From Planctomycetota bacterium (GTDB taxonomy: Bacteria; Planctomycetota; Phycisphaerae; Tepidisphaerales; Tepidisphaeraceae): a DNA stretch of 60,089 nt. The position numbers and the translations under genes are program-made. The DNA lies in the NCBI GenBank assembly GCA_039182125.1, contig JBCDCH010000022.1, positions 1 through 60,089 on the forward strand, in the 5' to 3' direction. Shown piece after piece: positions 26,801 to 35,800 of this stretch. The first letter of the stretch is position 1. Each line of letters starts with the position of its first letter. The notes under the pieces were generated by a model that worked only from the letters and a program-made list of their open reading frames with translations, did no database searches and was not told the origin of the DNA.

Positions 26801-29800
26801 AGCGGCCGAGCCGTTGACGCGCAGGTCGTCGTTGCCGCTGCCGCCGGTGAGGGTGGCCGTGGGGGCGGTGTTGAGTGAGATGGTGTCGTTGCCGGCACCG
26901 CCGTCGAAGTCGACGGAGATGCCGCTCAGTCCGGAGGCGTCGATCGTGTCGTTGCCCTCGTCGCCGGACGCGACGACCCGTGCGACACCCGTGAACGTTT
27001 GCGTCTCGGTGCCGCTGAAGGTGTTGTAGCGGACGTTGACGGTGGACGGATTGCCGGCGTCGTTCCAGACGGTGAAGTGTTCGTTGCCGTCGCGGAGCTT
27101 GAGCGGGTCCTGATTGCTGACACGCTTCTCGGCGGCGCCGCCCATGTGCAGCAGCAGCGTGTTCGGCGTTTCGTTGCCGGCGTCGTCGACGGCGGTGATC
27201 TTCGAGGCGAAGACCGGCGGGCCGTCGTTACCTCCGCGGGTGAAGCTGAAGACCGTGGCCCGGGCGAAGGTCTTGCCGCCGCGGTGGAGCGTGATGGTGT
27301 AGCTCTTCCACGGCGTCCAGATGCGTAGGCCGACCCAGTAGTAATACCGGGCGTAAACCTCGCCGGAGAAATGCAGGTCGGCCAGGTCCAGCGGGTTGCC
27401 GGTGTACTCCACCAGTTCGATCGCTTCGAGGACGCGGAGTTTTCCGTCGTTGTCAGGGTCGTTGAGGTTGATGCGGGCGTTGAAGTTGAAGCCGCCCTCG
27501 ATGCCGGCGCGGGCGAGGTATGCATCGACTCCGCCGTAAAGACCCAGGCTCGCGCTGAAGCTGAATTCGTCCACGTCGGCACCGGTGCCGTCGGCGTTCT
27601 CGCGGTCGGAGATGTAGAACCCTTCGAGCAGATCGCCCGGATCGCGCGAGTCGGCGAACAGACGCAAACCCTTGGTGTCGTAGCCCATGTGGAGCTGCGC
27701 TTCGAGTTCGACGTTGATCCGCAGGCCGATCTCCAGCACGAGGATGCGGGCCAGCGTGATCCGCTTGTCGAACACGAAATCCACCGACGGCAGGGAGAAA
27801 GTGACCAGCGGCACGTCCTCGCCCATGAGTAGGCGGAAGATCGTGGTCGGGTCCTTGAGGATCGGGATGTCGAAGCCGCCGGGGTCGGTCGCGGAGCCGA
27901 ACTTGCTGTTGTTGTTGCTGCGTTCCTTGCGGTCGGCTTCATCGAGCTTGCCGAGGGCGTTCGTCGCCGCGTCCGCGCCGGCGCCGGGGTCTTGCAGCAG
28001 CGACTGGTTACGCTGGGTGATCGACGGGGCACGAACCTCGGAGTTGTCGTAGTAGATCTGCATCTTCCCGCCGGGCACCTTGGCCAGCCAGAAGTTGCCG
28101 ATCGGCAGGTAGACGTTGGCGTTGTCCGGCACGGCTGCCATGACGGCCGAGAGGTCGCGCACGAGCGTGATCGTGTCGATGACCGCCGCGACGGCTTTGC
28201 CCTTGGGCCCGCCGAACTGTGTGAGCAGATCGGTCAGTCGCACGTTGCGGCCGGCGATGTCGCTGAGCACGGGGATCTTCGAGTTGACCACGTCGATCAG
28301 CGGATCGACCGGCTTGAACGCCTTGTCCGCCTCGACCGCGATCGGCTTGATGAACTTGTTGAGGAACGAGCCCAGGTCCAGCCGGATGTCGTTGATCCCG
28401 ATCTCGGGCACGAAGTCGCGCTTCTCGCTGCCGTCGGGGTTGACCTTCACCGAGTCGCTACGCCAGTCGACGTTGAGCGTGCCGGTCAGGCGAGGGATGG
28501 CGGCGTTCTCACTGACGAAGAACTCGACGTCGAGGTTGACTACCGCCTCGGCCGAGACGTCGAGCTCGAACAGGTCCAGGCCCGCCTCACTGATCTCTTC
28601 GAACGTGATGCGGTTGGGCGTCGCGTCGGCGGTGATCTCGTCGCCGCTGCTGACCCAGGTGCCTTCGTCTTCCTCGGCGATGTACCAGGTGCCGGACTCG
28701 TAGATGACGGGGGTGAAGTTCCCATCGTCGTCGAGGACAGGCTCGCCGCCGCTGACGGGATCGGAGCCGTCCATGAGTACGAAGCCGGTCGGCGAAGCAC
28801 CGGGGCGTGCGAGGTAATCGCCGCTGGCCGTGGAGGGGTCGACGACGTTGACACCGATGCGCCCGGCCACACGGGTCGGGAGGTCGTTGTTGCGATTGAC
28901 GCCGTAGTCCCCGTCGTTGCGGCCGAAGGGCGTGGTGGTGCTGGCTTGGCTCGGGTCGTAGAAGTAGTCGCCGTTGCCCAGCGGGTCGAGGCCGACGCGA
29001 ACGGTGTCGGTCGCCGCGAGGTTGAAGAAGAAAAGACTTCCGAACGCCGCGAACGGCGCGGTTTGGTCGAACCGCACCATCTGCGTCGTATCGCGGCTTC
29101 CCGTCTGCGGCACATACCTGCCGAGGAAGTCGAGTTGTGCCGGGACCGCGGTGCCGCTGCCGTTGTCGACGGCGACGACCCAGAACGGCATCTCGTCGCT
29201 GCCCGGCTCGGCGCTGCCGTCATGCACGCAGTCCTGCGGGAGCGTCGGCGTGCCGGTTGCGGACCAGTCGGTGCCGTCGGAGAGGACGGGCATGACGTCG
29301 AGGATGGACGTGTTGCCGTTGCCATCGGCGGGGCCGTGGACCCACAAGCCCGCCGCGTCGCGGATGGAGTAGCCGGTGATTGACGACGCACGGCTGGCGA
29401 CGGTGAAGCCCGTCTGCCGCCCGGTGAGCCCGGCCTCGAACTGAAGCTGCAACTCGTTGTAGGCGTCGTCGGAGTTGGTCACGACATAGAACCCGTCGGT
29501 CAGCGAGTAGCCGAAGCCGACCGTTAGGTCCCAGCCGAGCTTGAACGAGAGTCCGCCGTCGATGCCGAGTTGGAACGCCGGTGCGAGACTGTCGAAGTCG
29601 AAGGACAGATCCAGCCCGGTATCGAGCAGCGTCTGGCCGAGCCGCACCTTGAACTCGAACGAGTCGGCCCCGTAGCCGCCGCGCCCGGTGAGCTTTTTGC
29701 CGTCGGCGTCGAAGAAGTCGAGCACCACGTCATCGACGCTGTCGGCACCGACCAGCCCCTCGACCGAAGAGATGCCATTGTCCTTGAGCAGCAGGTCGAT

Positions 29801-32800
29801 CCCCGCCGGGCCGAGGAAGTCGTAGACCGATTCCTTGAGTGACTGGAAGAACGCATCGCCCTGGCCACGCAGGTCGTAACGCAGGTCCTCGAGCCAGCCG
29901 CTGCGCCAGTCGAACACCCCATCGACGGCGTCGCCCAGGACCGGGCCGATGACCGGAATGTTGAGCGAGTCGAGTCCACGCAGGCCCGATTCGACAGTGC
30001 CGAGGATGACGTCGATTCCGTCGAGCAGCAAAGCCGGATCACGCAGCGCGTCGAGCAGGGTCGGCGTGTTCTCGCCGCTGGTGGCTGCGTCGAGGTCCGG
30101 GGCGTAGATGCTCACCGCCTCGCCGGTCGCAAGGCCGTCGATGCTGGCCTGGAGTGCGTCCACTTGGGCCTGCTGTGCGGGCGTAAGCGGGTCATCGTCG
30201 GCCGCGGCGTAGACGGCGGAGATCTGGCTGCGGTAGCTTTCGAGCAGTTCGCTGGCATCCGCGAAGTCGCCGAGATCGGGAACGACGATCGTGAAGACGT
30301 TGCCGGCAAGCTCAACGGTCTGTTCACCGCTGCCTTGGATCTGGACGTCGACGTCGGTGTCGGTGAACGGGTCGATGAACTCGGTCGGCGTGAACAGCGG
30401 CAGGTGCGCCTCGACCGAGCCGGCGAAGTCGGCGCTGAACTGTTCGGCCGTCGGGGCGGTCTCGCTGCCGGTAGGCGTGAGGTAGTGCCGACCAACGGCG
30501 AGATCGGCGGTGAGGGTCGCGGTGTTGCCGGTGGTTTGCAGGTCGAGCTGCTCGGTGCCGCTGTCGTGGGTGTAGACGGGCGCGTCGTCGTTGGTCACGG
30601 CGGGGCCGGCCAGATGCACTCGACCGTTGCGGACAAAAATCCCCAGCGCACCGGCGGCGGCGGTGAAGTTGACATCGTCAACCACGGCTTCGATTCCGAC
30701 ATTCACCCGTGTCCCGTTGGTGCCGTCGTGGCCGTACAGGAACGTCCGCGGTGCGTTCGGGTCGGTCAGATCGATGCCGAGCGAGAGTTGGGTTGTGGCG
30801 ACAAGCCTGGTCTCGAGCGGGCTGCTTTGCGACATGTCGTTGAAGACCGAGAGGGCGTCGGGCACGTCCTGGCCGGTGAAGCGGTAGAAGTCGGCCAGCG
30901 TCATCGAGAGCGACCGGGCCGACGCCGCGGCGGTGGTGTAGGTCAGGTCGAGCCGGTAGCTGTTGTTGGCCGAGTCGAAGCCGAGCGCAACGGTCGAGCT
31001 CGGAATGTCGAGGGCGGCGGCGATGGCGGGTGCGAGGTCGGCGATGTTGCTGGCGGTGGCCGACCCGAGCCGCGCGATGCCGGTGAGCAGGTCGCCCTTG
31101 ACGTCGATCAGGTCACGCACGGGCCGGTCCACCAGCGGAACGTCGAACCCGTTGAAGAGCGTGAGCTCGTCTTGCACGGTGTCGAGCACGGGCAGCACGT
31201 CCGTGAGTGCTTGTTCGATGACGCCGAGCCCGAACGCGCCTTGCAAGCCGGCCTCCCCGAACGCCGCGTTGTTCGGGCCGAACGCGACCGAGGCGTAGTT
31301 CGGATTCGCCACCGGTTGATAGACGCCCAGCTGCACCAGCGTCGTGTCCGGGTCCTTGGTGAGCGTGAAGAGCGACGACGCGTCGATGACGGTGGTCGTG
31401 TCGTCGGCGTTGAAGCGTGTCGCGGAGGTCAGCGCGGCGTTGTACTGCGTCGCGAGCTGGGCGAACGTCGTGTTGCTCTGCGTGTCGGCTTTGTTGACGG
31501 TCGCGCCGTAGCGGATGTCGTCGTGGATGAAGTAGAGTGTGTGCGCACCGGTGGCGGTCTTGAACTTGCCGGCGGACTGTCCGGGGATGGCGATCGGTGC
31601 GCCTTCGGCGACCGATTTCGTCACGGTGCGATCCGCGATGTCGGCGATGCTCACCGTGACGGTCGCACCGTCGGCGATGTCGTCGTCGCCCGCGGCGAGG
31701 TCGTTGCGGGTGATGCCGGTGAGGGCGAGGGCGGCGGTGCCCTTGCCGGTGCCGTCGGAGCCGGTGACGGTGCGTGTGAAGTCGGAGACGAGTGTCGGCG
31801 AGAAGCCGGTCAGCGACGTCGGTGTCGGCAGGGCGAGCGTGACCCGCGCGTCGAGGTCGGCGTCGGTGCCGGTGAATCGCAGCGTATTGAGCCCGTAGTC
31901 CGCCGCACCGGCGAAGCTCGCGTCGGACAGTTGTAGCGTTCCGTCCGCGAACGGTCGGCCGTTGGTGTGCGCCTTGACCGTCGGTGCGGCGATGCCGGTC
32001 CGCGCGGTCAGGGTCGACTCGGCCGCGCCTGCGCCGTCGTTGAACCCGAACACGGTCGCGGCGGGATTGGTCGTGCTGTTGATCAGCCGGAGCTGCGTCG
32101 GCCAGCCGACGTCCGGCGGGTTGACCGCGTAGACATAAATCTCGTTGGTCTGTGCGCCGGTCGAGGTGGAGAACGTCGTGAAGAACACGTCCTGCACCAG
32201 TGTCGGGTCACCGACGTCGGCGAGCGCGGCGTTGATCTGGCGGACGAGTTGACCGAGCGAGGTGTTGGTCGCGGTGTCGGCCGCTGCGACGGTAACGGTG
32301 TGCGTGGTGCCGTCGTGCGTGAATGTGAACGAAAGGTCCGACGCGAGGACGCCGGCGGTGTGGGTAAGGGTGATCGCGCTGTTGCCGTTCGTGCGGTAGG
32401 CGGTGACGAGCTCGAACTGGCCGTCGTTGATGCCGTGGCGGGCGATGAGTTTGCCGTCGAGGCCGGCTTGTTGCAGCGCCTGGTTCGCATCGCCGATCAA
32501 TGCCTGCACGTGATCGTTACCGGTGGTCCAGCCGTGCGGGATCGTGACGGTGTTCCTCTGTTGCAGGGCAAAGTCGAGATCGAACGTGGCGTCGGCGGTG
32601 AGGACATTGCTCGTCACCGGGGCCGAAGCGATGACGATCGGCTCGGCCGGCGTGATGCGGAAGGCAACGCCGAAGTCGAGCGAGCGGCCGATCGTCGGAC
32701 TGACGGTGACCGGGCTGTTACTACGGATGTTCGTCAGCGGCAGCGTGGCGAAATCGACGCCGACCGGCAGCGCGGCGGTCGGCGTGTCGGCAGCCGCCAA

Positions 32801-35800
32801 CTCGAACGTCACGGTGCCGGCCGCCTTGTCGTAGATCGGTGTGACACTCAGCCCATCGAACATCCCGGGCGTGGTGAAATCGTCGATCGTCTGCAACGCG
32901 ACGGGGCGTGGCCGGTCCGCGATGCCGCCGACCATCAGGCCCAGGCTCACGGGTTGATGCGCGTTGACGTCGCTGGTCGGCTCGACCGAGAAGCTGCTCC
33001 ACGGCGACCCGGTCGGCAACCGCAGTACGAGCCGGTCGTCCTCGAACTCGGCCACGAGCGTGGTTGCCGGAATGCCGGCCGCGACGAGGGCGGCGTTGAC
33101 GTCGGCGATCGTGTCGGTCACCGAACCGCGGTTGTTGTCAGCGACGGTGACGGCGAAGTCGTTGCTGCCGTCGTTGATCTTGAACGAGATGTCGCTGGGC
33201 AGGTTCGTCGCCATCGGCAACGTGCCCTTGATCCGGTTGGAGGCGAAGGTGTCGAGCACGCCGATCGACTCGCCGACCGGTAGCACGCCGAGTCGGACCA
33301 AGTCGGGGGCGGCCGATTCAAGCAGGTAGCCGTCGGCGCTGCCGTGGCCGGCAGAGTTGATGCCGTTGCGGTTGGAGCCGCCGAAGCCGGCGTGGCCGTT
33401 CTTGCGCGTGACCTTGACCACGGCGGTTTCGCCGTTGGCGACCAGACCCGCATGCACCGCGGCCGCAGCGATCGGCGTGTCGAGCTTGTAGAAGTTGGTC
33501 CCGACGACGCTGCCCGACGTGGTGCCGGTGACGCTGATGTACCGAGGCGTGTCGTTTGCCAACGTCGAGAGGGCGGTCGTTTGGGGCAGCGGTGCGGCGC
33601 GCTCGGCCGGCGGCGCGGCCGGCACTAGCGCGAACCACTTCACCGCGTTGCTCGTGCCCTTGAACGTCAGTGCGTCCGTGCCCGAAGCGACCAGCGGAAC
33701 GCCCGCGGAAGTCAGTGCCGCGTTGATGTCCGTGAGCAGGTCGGTGAAGTTGGTCCGGGTCCCGTCGGCGGCGACGTTCACGGTCGTTGCGGTTCCGTCG
33801 ATGCTGGTCACCACGCCGAAGCTGAACGCGCCACGCAAGTCCGACCACTCGGCCGGCTTGGGTGTCGAATCGTCGCTGAGTGGGAGGCGGTAGTCGGTGA
33901 GCTCGTCGGTCCGGGCCAGGCTCATGATCGGCTCGACGACGTCGATCTTCGAGCCGATCGCGTCATCGAACAGCTCGCCGAACTTCAGCGCGTCGCCGAA
34001 GCTGGTCGCGTCGGTCAACGGCACCGGTAGGCCGAGCAGGTCGGTGTTGGAAGCGTCGAGCGCGTGGTACAGTTGGCCAACGTCCTGAATGCCGCGGATG
34101 AGGTCATCGACGGTGAGGGCGGCGAAGTACTGCAACGAACCGAACTGGCTGGTCGAGTAGACAAGCGGGTCGTCGCCGAAGGGGTCGGTCGACGAGATCG
34201 TCAACTTCGTTCCGGTGGAGGTGGCCGCAACGCCACCGATGCTCGCGCTGATCGGCAGGTCGGCGGTGACCGTGCCGGTAAGGGTGCCGAAGCCAGTTGC
34301 GGCGGTCGCGTTCCAATTGTCCAGCGTTTTGCTTGCACCGCCGCTGAAGCTGACGGGATACTGACCGACCGAGGCGATCGAGCCGTCGGTGATCGTGCCG
34401 CCGATGACACCGAGCTGCATCGGTGCGTCGAAGTCATTCGTGCTCACTCCGGCTTGAGCCGCGAGCTTGGCAAAGTTGACGCCGACTTTGTTGGTCGGCA
34501 GCGTCGAGCCCCAGGTATGAGCATCGAGTTCGAGCGACACGCGGACTTCGATGTCCGCGCCGCCGCCGACCGTCACCGACGGTGCGGTGTTTATGGTCAG
34601 CCCGAGATCGCGCTGAAGTTCGGGTAAATCAAGGCTTTTCGTGAATCCCTTGACGTTTTGTGCCTTGAGAACAAGGTCGATGCGTCGCGCGTTGGACGCG
34701 GAGGGTTTGACGAAGTTGCCGGTGACTTCGATGTCGGCGGTGGTGCCGGCGGTCAGGGTGGTGAGTTGCGTTTGCAACGCCGTGACGAGCCCGGTGACGT
34801 CGGTGAGCGTCGGGTTGGCCGTGAGGTAGCTGCTGACGGCGCTCTTGACTTGGAGGTAGTCGCCGATCTGCGTGGGCTGGATCGAGCTCGTGTAGTTGGT
34901 CGAGCCGTCGGAGTTGGTGGGGTAGAGCAACGTACCGATGGTCTCGTTGATGAGCGGGACGATCGCAGTCTCCGACTGCCCGGGCGCGCTGAATCCGCTG
35001 ATGCGGGTGCCGATGTCCTGGATCAGCGTCGCGGCTTCGTTGAGCCGTTGCCGGATCGACGCATCCAGCGGCAGGTCTTGCGTGACGGTGACCGTCTCCA
35101 CCGCGACGTTGTCGATGCGGATCGTGAGGGTGCGGGCGCCGAGTGTCGCGTAAGGGGACTGGGCGTTTTCGTAACGGACGGAGCGCAGGATGGACTGGAG
35201 GGTCGACGCGTTGTTGGCGAGGCCCGTGATCGAAAGCGTGCCGGTCGTGGCGTCGAACAGCCCGGTGCCGACGCCGGTGTTGGTGGCCGAGAGAATGTCC
35301 TCGCCGTTGCGATAGCCGGCGGTGACCTGGACGTCGATGCGGTTGAAGGTGCCGGCGCCGCTGACGGTCAGGGCATTGTCGAGCACCTGCGGCCCGGTGC
35401 CGACCAAGTGCCCCACGCTGTCCACGGCCGATACGGTCGGCGCGGCCAACAGTCCGCTGAAGCGGGAGAGATCGACCAGCGTTTCGATGCCTTCGACGGC
35501 TTCGACTTCGGCGGTGTCGCCGACGATTTGTTCGAGGTGCCAGTCGTTCGCATGGCCTGTCGGGTCGTCGGAGGCGGCGACCGTTGCGTCGGTTCGCCGG
35601 GCCAGGGCCTTGAGGAACGCCGAGCCGGTTTCGCCGGCCCCGACGTCACAGCCGTACAGGAGGATCGACGCATCATCGGCCAAGGCGTCGGACCAGGCGT
35701 TGAGTTCGTCGGCCGCGGATTCGAGGGTGACCTCGTCGACCAGCCGGCCGTCAAGGGCCAGCGCGCCGCTGCGGCCATGAGTGATGACGTGAACCGCCGA